From positions 26,722,001 through 26,786,000 of the forward strand of contig CM060732.1 of the NCBI GenBank assembly GCA_030704615.1: a DNA stretch of 64,000 bases. Reading direction: 5' to 3'. Each line of letters opens with the position of its first letter. Within the stretch, counting starts at the first letter, position 1. The notes beneath the pieces were generated by a model. The model made no database searches. It was not told the DNA's origin and saw only the letters and a program-made list of their open reading frames with translations. This document shows positions 10,538 through 20,590 of the stretch, one piece after another. Position numbers and translations under genes: made by a program. This DNA is from Takakia lepidozioides. Its lineage: Eukaryota > Streptophyta > Takakiopsida > Takakiales > Takakiaceae.

Positions 10538-11661
10538 AATGAAGACGATCCCGAAGATAAGCAGGTCGACAACGACTTTTCATGTGAGTAAGTGCTAAAC
10601 CCTCTTTGGGAGCCATACTCAATTTCTCAATAACATCAAAGTTACAGTAATAACTTTTTCAGGCTGTCTTTCAGGAAAGGCAGCGGTGGATCTTCAGGAG
10701 ATACAGTCATTTCTGGCGAGTCTGTTTTCGACAGCCCCCTTTCCAATTTTCTGCTTCCTGTTTATGCCGAAGCAATGGCACTTCACGCGGCCGAGTCCCT
10801 ATCCCCTGACTTTTTACTGCCCAGCCATAGGTGTATCCAGCATGGATCCGTGTTCTAAAATACTTAGATGCAGAGGAAGCGGGGATACATTGTACTAACT
10901 CTGAGTCAGACTGAACTATATTCTTTTAATATTCATTTTCATACTATCTGGAAAACGTTGAATCCCCTTCCTCCACCGTAGTTGTTCCTTTAGAACAAAT
11001 AATAATCACAGAATCAACTTTCATTTAAATTGCAATATGTATGAATCCATCTCACAAACCTCCCTGACTCTTCTCATATCCATTGTGCATTCATCTACAG
11101 TGTATTCATGCGTGCTCCATTCATGAATTTTTTCCTTTGTTCAACATCCATTGTACATTCATCCTCTGTACTCTTTAATCCACCCCACAAACCTTCCACA
11201 CTCATTTCATATACGTTGTGCATTCGTCAAAAGTTTTGGTCATGCATCTTCCTGTCATGAATTTTTGTCATTGCTCAACATCCATTATACATTCATCCAT
11301 TTTACTCTTATCCATCCCTCATTCATCCATCTACATTCATTTTTCACACTCATTCATCTGTTTATCATCCAACTATACATTCATCCATCATTTATTCAAT
11401 GCCTTTTATTATGTCGTCCAGCTTGTTTCCGCGGTAAAGGGTGCCAATCCGCGGGAATACACTCCACTTCTTTCTGGGCGCGTGGTGACGCGGCCTTCAC
11501 GTGTGATGACGTGGAGTGAGCCCCGTGACGTGGCATTGGCGCAAGGTGACGTGGCGTGAGCGCAGTTGCGCTCACGCGCTCACGTGACCAGGCTCACGCC
11601 GAAGCATCCCTGGGTCTTCAGTTGGGGTCCCACACCACAGGACTTTGAAGACATTGGGATT
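10538..11661. other. Downstream region, CATTCATCC-rich, no clear gene
   Basis: A possible further exon may follow an AG near 10680 (frame reading GSGGSSGDTVISGESVFDSP), but it is unsupported. From 11080 to 11400 the words CATTCATC and CATCCATT recur every 10-40 bases, with a related TCATCC/CCATTGTGCATTC pattern. A short GTGACGTGG-rich stretch follows at 11480-11600. No domain was recognised. Confidence 0.4.
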
Positions 11662-12767
11662 CTACAAAACAATGTCGAATACTGCTCGCTCCATCACCAA
11701 TGCAAACCAGTGCAATGCGTCATCCACCACAAACTTCTGTGAATGGTCTATTCCATGGAGTAAGTCCATCCTCAAACTATGCAGATCCTTCATCAACTTG
11801 TTGTATGAGCGGAAATTGTCAAATTGCATCCATCTGTGTTGTAGGAAGGAAGCTGCCATGCGCTCAAAGTCCTCATCAGTCAATCCGAACAAGTGCTTTC
11901 TTCGCACCCCAAAGGTTGGATGTGCCACAGGCATATGTCTGAGGTCTTCAGGCCATGGGTCATCCATGAGAATCAGCTGCACAAGTAGAGGCGGCGCATT
12001 TGGACGCTTGTGGCTTCAATGGCAACAGCAGAGGCGGCTTCCAGAACATGGTTGGCTTCCTCAATAGAAAACTCCATGGAATAATGAAAGGGTACAAATG
12101 ACCACCGGCGGTCCGCAACAATCTGGTGGAGCTCATTATGCCAATCCAAATGGGGATTAATTTCTCCCACCCTAAGCCGGGGAAGTGTGAGGTCTTCAGC
12201 TCCGGGTCGAATTACCGGTGATGGCGATCGCCAAACTGCAAAAAGTGTCGTGCTATGTGAGAGAAAGGCAGTCTGCTGGTCAGTCTGTTGGATGACAGGA
12301 CTTCCCATAGGCATGGGCTGCATGATGGGCTCCTGGAGAGGAGTCTGCAGGATGACAGGCTGCTCGTTGGGAGTCTGCTCCGTTGGAGTCTGCTGGATGA
12401 CAGGCTGCTGAATGGGAGTCTACAGGATGATGGCCTGTTGAATGGGAGTCTACTGGATGACAGACTCGGCTGTCCCAGACGCATTCCCCCCCGACGCGTC
12501 TTGAATATGTAATGCCGCTACAGCAGCAGATGACCCAAAATACTTCAATAATATGTACTCCCGCACGCGGTCCACTTCCGCACGCACCGCAGTCGCTTGT
12601 AAAGGAGCATCATTGCTAGGTATCCGCCAAGCCTGAATGGCCCTACGAATAGAAACACGTTCATCCTGGTACACGGCAGAGAACTTGGACGTCAGGAACA
12701 TGGACGTGGACTCTATATTCACCTCATGCAGCAGACTGGACTTACAGACCAGCAGATTGACAGACAT
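11662..12767 (-). pseudogene. Decayed unknown gene, C-terminal part
   Basis: On the minus strand a frame from 12767 (ending with AAVAALHIQDASG) runs into a repetitive VIQQTPIQQ / VILQTPLQE region at 12290-12470 and then into PRLRVGEINPHLDWHNELHQ (12323-11973). A further frame shift leads to a 106-residue segment, 11982-11662, with EDLRHMPVAHPTFGVRRKHL and a C-terminal helix-rich part ending in TAG. The three segments are consistent with one protein broken by stops and frameshifts. Family not recognised. It probably belongs with the zinc-finger-like frame at 13986-13543 as one multi-exon or multi-copy gene. Confidence 0.4.
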
Positions 12768-15700
12768 AACGTGCGTACGTAGGGTGGAGGCAACTAGTAG
12801 ACTGTACCAGTGGACTGGACCAGCGGACTGACAAACAGACTCAGTAAGTAATGCAGCGATATAAAACAGACTAACTGACGAGCGGAGTGAGCCAGCGGAC
12901 TAAGAAGAGAATGCAGCGGACTGACCAGACTGAATAGGCAACGTGACCCCGATGATGGACTCAAACAGCATAGAGAACAGACTGGGTGGTCAGACTGACC
13001 ATTACATCCTCTACTTCTTCATCGTCATCTTCATCTTCAAAGCTGTTCAACCAGTTCTATTCCGCCTGTCGTAGCAGACCTGACTGGGCAACTCTGTAGA
13101 AATAGAAGAAGTCTGGATCCCCATTTGGTGGGCACTCTGGTGGGAAAAGCCCAAAGTCAACGAGGCGCAATGTGCTAGGGCAGACTGGCCCTTCAGTGCT
13201 CTATTGAATTTTTGGTTTTGACCCTAAACCTATGGCATGGGTCGCGATATTTGTGTGAGTCTGCTGCCAAGTCTGGTCAGGCAAGTCAATGTCCACTGGA
13301 CTTGTCACCCCTTCCAGGCCTTCGAAGTCATCATTCCGGATAATGGTTTGCCCGCCCTGAGTAGATTCACTTTCAGTATCAATACTGATGGTGTGGGTCT
13401 GCCGCCCAGGACGGGGTTCAGTCTGTTGCGTGGATTTTGCCCTTGCCTCGCGAGCAGACCTTGCAGCCTTCTCCTTTTTTTGCCTCTCCTTTTTTTGGGC
13501 CCCATCACTCAGTTTATGTTTTCTGGCAGCGTCCGGCGTTCCCTACACTTGCAAATCCTCCATTGACGGGCCACCAGAATGGACGCCATACCGTGCGCGC
13601 ACTTCGTCTAATTCCAAAGTGCGGGGGTCAAGCACTGATCCGCGCAAGCGCATTGTAGCCTCTTTGACAATCGACATTTCTTTCAGTATCGGCCAAGGCT
13701 TGAAATCCCATGGAATCATTGCAACAGTCTCCTTGCAACCCGTGTCAACACAATGCCGATTTAGTTGGATTTTGTCCTTGATAACCTCTTCACAGAAGGG
13801 ACAGAAGAGCTTGTCCTTCTGCCAATTCGAGTTTTTGGGCTTCCGGGCGTGGAGGTCTACAAATGCTTCCACTATTTTATGATCAAACTCGTCTAGTGAG
13901 TACCAGTACCTTCGCTCCTTCTTCAGTCTGGTTTGGTGCACAAAATCCACCCAGTCCGCTCCACCCTTTTCACAAGCATCCTCCATCGCTGCAGAATGAA
14001 TCGAGGGTGCAAGGACAATGAACGACAGACAAGGAGCGACAGTCCTATGAAAAGACTCACCCTAAGCAAGAAGAGGACACAGAATGGAATGGAAACACCA
14101 TAGCAAGTTAGAACCTCACCGAGCCGATGAACTTCAAGTTGTTACAAAGGCGAGCGTGTTTGCGACGCTTCGCGGCTCACCGCGACTCTCCATAGCTGGG
14201 GAAGAACGGCCGTTTTTCGTTACGGTGATGGAAACGCAAAGAGGAAAACAAAACAGTGCGAAGAAATAGGCGCGAAGAGAATGGAGTCGATCGCACAGGG
14301 AACATGAGAAGAAAGTAGAAGTAGAAGGGGGAAAGCGGGCATGGCACTGCCAACGTGGCGCGATTTCACAGGCGCCAACTATCCGCCGTCATCGCATTGA
14401 ATACGTCCACCGAACAAACGCATCGTACTAAATTCATCCACGGTCCTCGCACGTACAGCAGACTCATTTCCCATCGGGCCGAGAGTCCACCGGACCGCCA
14501 GTCCAGTGGACTGTTCGCTTTGCTGAGGCGAAGCGGCTTTATATTGGAGGCACTTCCCTGCCAGTGGACACACTGAAAAGAGACTGGCAGCAGAAGAGAC
14601 TGACAAAGTACTAGACGGACAAACTAATATCCATCGGGGAACGATTGTCGAGCACACCTTCAGTTCAGCAGACTGGTTTGCAAAGAAGCGGGCGGAATGA
14701 AGACAAAAGAGAGTAAGGGGAGAACAAGAAAGTCGAACACACCCATTGCAAACAGACTCGCGGCACAACAGACTGATGCATGCACAGTCCAACAGACTGA
14801 TATCCATAAAGGAGAACTATCCAGCAGACGGTCGTTTCGCCAGACTGGCGGGAGAGCAAGCCAAAAGACTGACCGGAGGGAAAATAAGTAGTCGAACAGA
14901 CTTCCGACACAACAGACTGACAAATCCACAAGTGCGACAGATTGATATCCCAACAGACGGACTTCCAGCAGACCGCCTCCAAACTGACTGTTATGCACGC
15001 GATAAGGGGAATATCCGGAGCACTGATGGGCCAGCGGACCCACTGTGAACAGACTCGCGGCACAACGGACCTCACACATCCACGCGCATGTGCAGATGCG
15101 ATTATCTCAGCCTGGTCCGTCTCCTGGCAAATGCGACAATGTACCGATTCTGCACCTACTCCCGTCGTGGCTCAGACATCTGCATTCAGCAGGTATGTGT
15201 GGATGTTTGAGGACCTTAGGACTGGATGGTGTTCCGTGACGACTCGAATTGCTTTTTTGTGCTGCCATCCCTTATATAATACCATGTGGATCCATCACAA
15301 AGCTGGGTTTCTTCAGATTCTCCACCCTTTTCCACAACTTATGCACGACGGATGCAAGCCGCTATACTTGGTCACATAAACAGTCCCATCGTCCGATACG
15401 AAATCTGCAATACACGCCCCCATGTGCATACGCTTCCGCCATTTTTGCGCCCATGTTACCCATGGGTTCCTTTAACGAACTAAACTTGTGAAGGCTCTCA
15501 TGAGGGATGCAGTACGTAGGGGCTAAACGTATCATGACTAATCACAAGCAGAGGACGTTATCGACGATAGATATCCACATTTTCCATATTTATGACATAG
15601 AACCAAACCATAAAACGAAGGTTCCCGAAAGCACAACAAGAAGGCAAAAATAGTGGAAGCATATGCACGATGGTGGCTGTAGTGCCGAGACAGTCCTCTC

Positions 15701-16440
15701 ATGTTCAAGCACACGCTTCATCATCATCATGAATATCGCGCGCAAAAGAGGAACAATCGCGTGTATGGAAACGCCTACCGTAACATCGGACAACAAACAG
15801 AGAGCGTCCGGGATTGCCATTTTCGCAACCCTAAAAATGGAGGGCTCGGATGGGTTATGGGAATGGACGGTGGAGATCCTACGCTGTCAGCGGACTGGAT
15901 GGCAGCGGACTAGCGGGCAGACTGGCGGACTGGCAGTCTGTGTCGCTATCTGATGGTATTTCATCCCCTCCTTCAGCAGCTCCGACCACCTGGTCCTGCG
16001 CCGTCATGTGTTCTGCTTCCAGGGCCGAACTCTCCTCTGCTATCTCTTGCAGCGTCAACTTGAGCTTGCGACCTCTCATTCTCTCTCTCGCCCTCTTCCT
16101 CTCTCGCGCTGCGGTGAAAAAAAAAAACTGCCTTCTACGCCTGCCGCTCTCTCGGTGGGAACTGAGTCTCCTACTAGTCTCCAGCTTGAAAATGAGGGTC
16201 TGCTTGGCCCAAAAACGTTGTGCGAGGGGATGCAGGCATGGCAACGCTCGCAACGGTTATGCATGGGTTCACCTCACACGTGTCCACGTAGCACATAAAC
16301 ATTTGTGCATTCTGCACTGGACGCTCACCGGACTGGCCAGCACCGGACTGGCGGACTGGCAGACTGCTGGGCAGCAGACTGGCCAGCAGCGGACTGGCAG
16401 ACTGGAGGGCAGCGGACTCATGGGCGGGGGACTGGCCGCG
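12300..16440. repeat. Region enriched in CAGACTG / CGGACTG words
   Basis: CAGACTG, CGGACTG and one-base variants occur again and again at irregular spacings of about 10-40 bases, densest at 12700-12960, 14740-15060 and 16320-16440 (four exact CAGACTG between 14750 and 14930 alone). The surrounding sequence is not a simple tandem repeat. Long open frames here on both strands (for example repeated SVCC or QTDG peptides) follow from the repeated word and are not convincing genes. Part of it overlaps the decayed minus-strand gene. Confidence 0.7.
13543..13986 (-). CDS. Zinc-finger-like N-terminal fragment, 147 residues
   Basis: ATG at 13986. The protein has a CPFCEEVIKDKIQLNRHC segment followed by VDTGC, giving a C-x2-C...H-x5-C arrangement like BED or C2H2-type fingers of transposases and their domesticated relatives. 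The C-terminal half (SVLDPRTLELDEVRARYGVH) is not recognised. After the stop the minus strand continues with a K/R-rich stretch (13508-13305) that may be the next coding part. Likely the 5' part of the same decayed gene as 12767-11662. Confidence 0.4.
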   Translation of the reverse strand: MEDACEKGGADWVDFVHQTRLKKERRYWYSLDEFDHKIVEAFVDLHARKPKNSNWQKDKLFCPFCEEVIKDKIQLNRHCVDTGCKETVAMIPWDFKPWPILKEMSIVKEATMRLRGSVLDPRTLELDEVRARYGVHSGGPSMEDLQV

Positions 16441-17667
16441 CGGCGGACGGGGGCGTGGTTGCTGCAGCCGCGCTCGCAGCGGCGGGCGGGGCGGGCGGGG
16501 TGGTGGGGAGCCGGGCGTCCGTGCGCGGGGCCCACCGGCCACATCGGCACGTGCCCATTGAAGACCCTATTATCTTAAAATGAGAGGCTTCTTAGACACG
16601 CCTTCTTGCGTTAGAAGTGGTGTCTAAATATATGTTAGTACACTTGCTCATATGCTTGAGACTACTCAAACCAATTTTGTGACTGCGAATGCAGGCTGGG
16701 TTGGGTTGCGGCTTTGGAAGGAGCAGGCTCAGAGCTCTGGCAAAAGGTGTTGGACTCTCACCAAGAAGCAATGTCCATGAATGCATATCCAAAAACTTAC
16801 ACGTATGGATAGAGCATAGCATCCATGCCAATAAGGAGCTAGATTCTCAAGGCTTCATTGACATGACTTTTGAGGTGTATCTCAGTTCTCGGTTGATGGT
16901 TTGTAAGAATTGTGGCTCTCACATAAGAAGCTTTGTGCTAGGAACACACTATGTTCCATAGTGCTAACAAGAACAAACAAACTTGGGGGGATTCATTGTT
17001 GATGTGGGCGTAAGATTTTATGAAAAAGAACAAACCTACCCTCACATCTGAGCAGCTTTGTGCCAGAGATTATCGGAGTATGCACACAAGATTAGATCAA
17101 AAACTTGATTGGAAACAACTCCTGTACAAGAGAGAAAGAACTCATACTTACATTCAACCCAGGATTCAAACCAAAGCTAGTTTCCAACTCCTGAACTGAA
17201 AGCCTTGAAAGATGCTTTCAAACAGGCCTTCTTGTGACCTATCTGCCTCACCCGGAGCCTCCCTTTACGTTATCATCCCAGCCACAGGTAAGAGCATCGA
17301 TACTTGAAAATAGTCTCCACATTGCTAACAAATCCCTTTGACAAATGTGCACATATGTTGACATGTTGTCACATATGTGTCTTGCACAACTACTGCATGA
17401 CACTTTTAAATTTGTACAATCTCTAGCCTACACAATGGCATATTGCTAACACTTTTCCAAGAAATTCCTGCCTCTCTCCTAACTCTTGATTTATGTGCCT
17501 CAATGTGTCTCTTGATTAGTAAACCAGCATATCATAGCAACAAGAATCTCAATAAGATAAAATTCTCCATCTTACAAGAGCAGGCAATAGACATCTGTCC
17601 TGAAAGGCTCCAAAGGGATGGCCTTTCCAAATGCACAGGATTTCCGAGAGATGGTGTGTGCCAAAGC
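13987..17667. other. No convincing gene; word-rich and GC-rich DNA
   Basis: Frames here are mostly by-products of the CAGACTG words and of the GC-rich 16400-16550 segment. A 124-residue minus-strand frame at 16253-15879 has a basic stretch (RERKRARERMRGRKLKL) followed by an acidic tail and could be a fragment of a regulatory protein, but I cannot place it. 16560-17667 is moderate-AT sequence with no domain; CACTATG and CATAGTG form a small palindrome near 16949. Confidence 0.4.
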
Positions 17668-18614
17668 CTACATTGAGGCCCGGGTCCTTGCTTTACTTTG
17701 CACAAACTCCACAACAAGGTTTGCAAGCTGACTTTGGTGCAACGTGTAATTGTGATCTGCCCCCTCCACAACTCGAAGGCTGTGGGTGGGAATTCTTTTG
17801 TCAAACTCATGAGCATCTTCCGCAGGCACAGTTTCATCCACTGAGCCATGGACTGTTAAAACCTGACAGTGCTTGGGAATGGCCAAAGACGCAGTATGCA
17901 TGTTTGTGCTCAATCTCTCTTGCATACTCTGTTTGGTGACGCTATACGCGATGTTTCCGGCTCCATCCCTCACATAAAGGATCCCATCCTCTTCCAGTTT
18001 TCGAAGCGCTTTCTTCCCACCCAGTCGAGCATTGATGCCTGCAGAGAGTGGCCGTAGATAAGGACAAACCCAAAGACCTCACAAGGACAATTGGAAAACA
18101 ATCACTGCTCAATTGTCAGCAAGACACGGATCCCTAACTATCACAAGATCAAGAATTGGCAAGGATTACCTCTCTCCAGCGCAAACCGCGCGCTGATGTT
18201 GACGATGGTAGGAACATCCCCGTACTTGGAGGCATACAGCAACACAGCGTTTCCTCCTTTACTGTGGCCGATAAGCGATACAACACGCCAGCCAAGAGAG
18301 GTCCAATAGCTGACAACTGCCCTAAGGTCCTCGGCCTCCCTCCAGTAATTTCCGTATGCAAACCCGCCTTCGCTCTCGCCATTGCCAGAGAAATCGAAGC
18401 GGAAGGTGCTGATTCCTACTTCCATGAGCGCCTTTGCGATACTGCCCAGAGTATTGAGTTCCTTCGAAGAGCGGAAGCCATCCTTGTTCAAAACTCCCAC
18501 TAGTTTCAGGCCCACGCCATTCTCAATGACAACCCTCTTGTTTGCATTGCCCCTGGAGGGATCAGCCGGATCTACAACAGCTACTGAGGGTTGGTTCGAA
18601 GCGGGATCAGACAT
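17668..18614 (-). CDS. Alpha/beta hydrolase (serine hydrolase, plant type), two exons
   Basis: Exon 1 is 18614-18170 and exon 2 is 18038-17668 (TAG), with a GT-AG intron and consistent phases, giving 271 residues. S118 in GHSKGG is the nucleophile elbow; VHGSVDETVP supplies the acid (D) and EGADHNYTLHQ the histidine, completing the triad. FDFSGNGESEG at about 73-83 and YGNYWREAEDLRAVV are typical of plant members related to serine aminopeptidase S33/BAAT-like hydrolases. The protein is probably cytosolic, with no signal peptide or membrane segment; the substrate is unknown. The segment after LVGVLNKD joins straight to GFRSSKE, whereas relatives normally have about a dozen more residues there, including a beta strand and a His-Gly that helps form the oxyanion hole. 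That may be a real deletion or a missed small exon. I see no relation to its neighbours. Confidence 0.85.
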
Positions 18615-19837
18615 CGTTGGCCACTGGAGTGTTTCTCTGCTAAATTAGGAACTATCCTCACCAATAACTTACTGGCTCACAGATTTTTCCTTGAAAATCT
18701 CAGATAAGTAGAGATGCGGGAGGGTAGCATGTAAAATGCGCTCAATCAAGGCCATCGCTCTCCCTCCCTCTTGCCCTTTTTGTAAGCCAGTCATGCCAGC
18801 GACATTTAGCCAACTATAGCTGGTAGAGAGTATAGTTGGACACACCTATACTCAGACTAGATGTATGCTCTTCCGAGATGGAGGATCAAATCTCTTGTTG
18901 GGAAACCAATCCGTGGTGACTAGTCTTGTATATGGCGTATAGCATTTCAAGCTTGGTTTGAATTTGAGTACCCCCATGGAGGTGTTCTGAAAATCTTACA
19001 CTTCCTGGGTGCGCTAAGATCTATCTACTACATGCCACAGCAAGAATCCGCAGCGAGAAAACTCTCCATGGATATAGTAACATTGGAGCCAAACCTAATT
19101 CCTTCCAGAAAGACATATCATCTCCAAGTGACATAGTGGCTGTCATAGTGTGTACTTGCTCAGCTTAAGAGAGCTACTTATATGCTGCTAAAAGAAGATT
19201 GCAAGTGAAGGATCCGCCTGCACACAGCACAGATCAACAAACACATTATTCTCTTTTGGGTTAATACTAGGAGGGCATCCTTCTTCAAGACAGGTTTTTA
19301 AAACTTTACGGATTAATTCTATATGGGAAGGTAAGTCTTACTACCAACGTGAGCCTCTGACAGAGGTAGGATCTGTCCCTTTTGTTTCCCCAAGAGAGGG
19401 GGCAACAAAGAAAAAAAAAGAATGTGGGGGGGGGGGGTGACTGAGCAACAGCAGCTCTCCCCCCCCCCACCTTCTTTTCTTTCTTTGTTGCCCCCTGATG
19501 TCTCCCTCTCACTCCCTCTCTCTCTCCTTCTCTCTCCCTCTGGAAATTGGGCTTATGGAATTGTTGAGTAATCGATCACCATGCACATGGTAGACGGTTT
19601 CTCACACACACTAAAAAACCTGCTCCCTTGGGATATGTTCATACGCTCTATCCCAACAGAGGAATGGAATGGGTCAATACCAAAGGTCTCATCAAAGAAG
19701 CTTTGGAATTTTTTGAACAGCCTGGTTTATGTATATTGCTTGATGATATTGTGTTTGGATGGACTTATCACAAGTAGTGCAATCTAGACTACTACCAACC
19801 TGCTTCTGTCTTCCGTAACTTCAGTTTCTCACAGGAT
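18615..19837. other. Intergenic, with G/C-tract hairpin and pyrimidine microsatellite
   Basis: No gene recognised. A long imperfect hairpin lies at 19398-19495 and a CT-rich tract (CTCCCTCTC repeats) at 19500-19540. A 68-residue minus-strand frame here is only the hairpin translated. Confidence 0.5.
19398..19495. repeat. Long inverted repeat with homopolymer G and C arms
   Basis: GGGGGCAACAAAG followed by an A run and then a G run (19398-19437) pairs with a C run, an ACCTTCTTTTC stretch and CTTTGTTGCCCCC (19459-19495), leaving a 21-base loop. Arms are about 37-40 bases with small differences in run length. Possible foldback or replication-slippage product; function unknown. Confidence 0.8.
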
Positions 19838-20590
19838 TTGACACCCAATCATCCATGTCTATGTGAGAGCACCAATAGATTTAAAAGATTCTGCGACAGT
19901 GATACACTAGCAGAATTCCACATGTCTGGTGACTCTCACACTCAACATGTACGGACAATGGACCTCACCATTATCCGACACCATGGTTTGAGGAAGCTAT
20001 TTGGGCTAGGTATGAATCATATCCCTTTGAGAAAAACTCTGCTGAAAGAGGTAGTAGAGGAGGTATCTCTAGCCTTTTGGAAAACATGTGAAATATTGGA
20101 TGTATCAGAATCTGATCCCTGGGTATCTGAATGCCATGAGTGGCTCAAGCAAACCTGCTGGGACAGATTAAAGAAAAAATCATATAAGGGAATTTTCTCA
20201 CAACACGAGAAGAATCCCCTTGAGATGGCGGATGCCCAAGACAAACTAGCTTGGCTTCGAAGTCATCTGTATATGTCAGGCTTGGACAAAACTAACAATA
20301 ATGTTTGTTTCATGTGTATGAAGCATATCAGAACACAAGCCTTTCATAGGCTGATGGGTAAGGACTTTAAGCCATGCATCCAAAATGAGGTATGGACTCC
20401 ACCCACATAAATCAGGGATTCCTTGATTAATGATTTAGAAAGGATGATTCCTGAAATGTCCACTGAAACCTCTGATCTACCATACATCATGGGGATCTAT
20501 AAACTACACAAGAAAAAATACTGGTGGATCTCTAATGCCCACAAATGCATTTTCAGTGGGCTAGCAAGTTTACTTGTGCCACTATGACTC
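19838..20590 (+). pseudogene. Probable Penelope-like retroelement reverse transcriptase fragment
   Basis: The 190-residue frame (19838-20410) contains HVRTMDLTIIRHHGLRKLF followed by GLGMNHIPLR, which resembles the HVxTGDLxIIxNxxLRxL...GPxFR block found upstream of the RT in Penelope-like elements. After a TAA at 20408 the same frame continues with LPYIMGIYKLHKKKYWWISN, similar to the PxIYGxxKxHK...R RT block. No YxDD catalytic segment or GIY-YIG domain is seen downstream, so the element is truncated. Family placement rests on these two blocks only. Confidence 0.5.

Noticed and set aside
13388-13882. 164-residue plus-strand frame
   Set aside because: Antisense to the zinc-finger-like minus-strand frame, with no recognisable motif.
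16174-16583. Several overlapping 90-240 residue frames
   Set aside because: Produced by GC-rich DNA and repeated GGACTGG words; open on both strands and in several phases.
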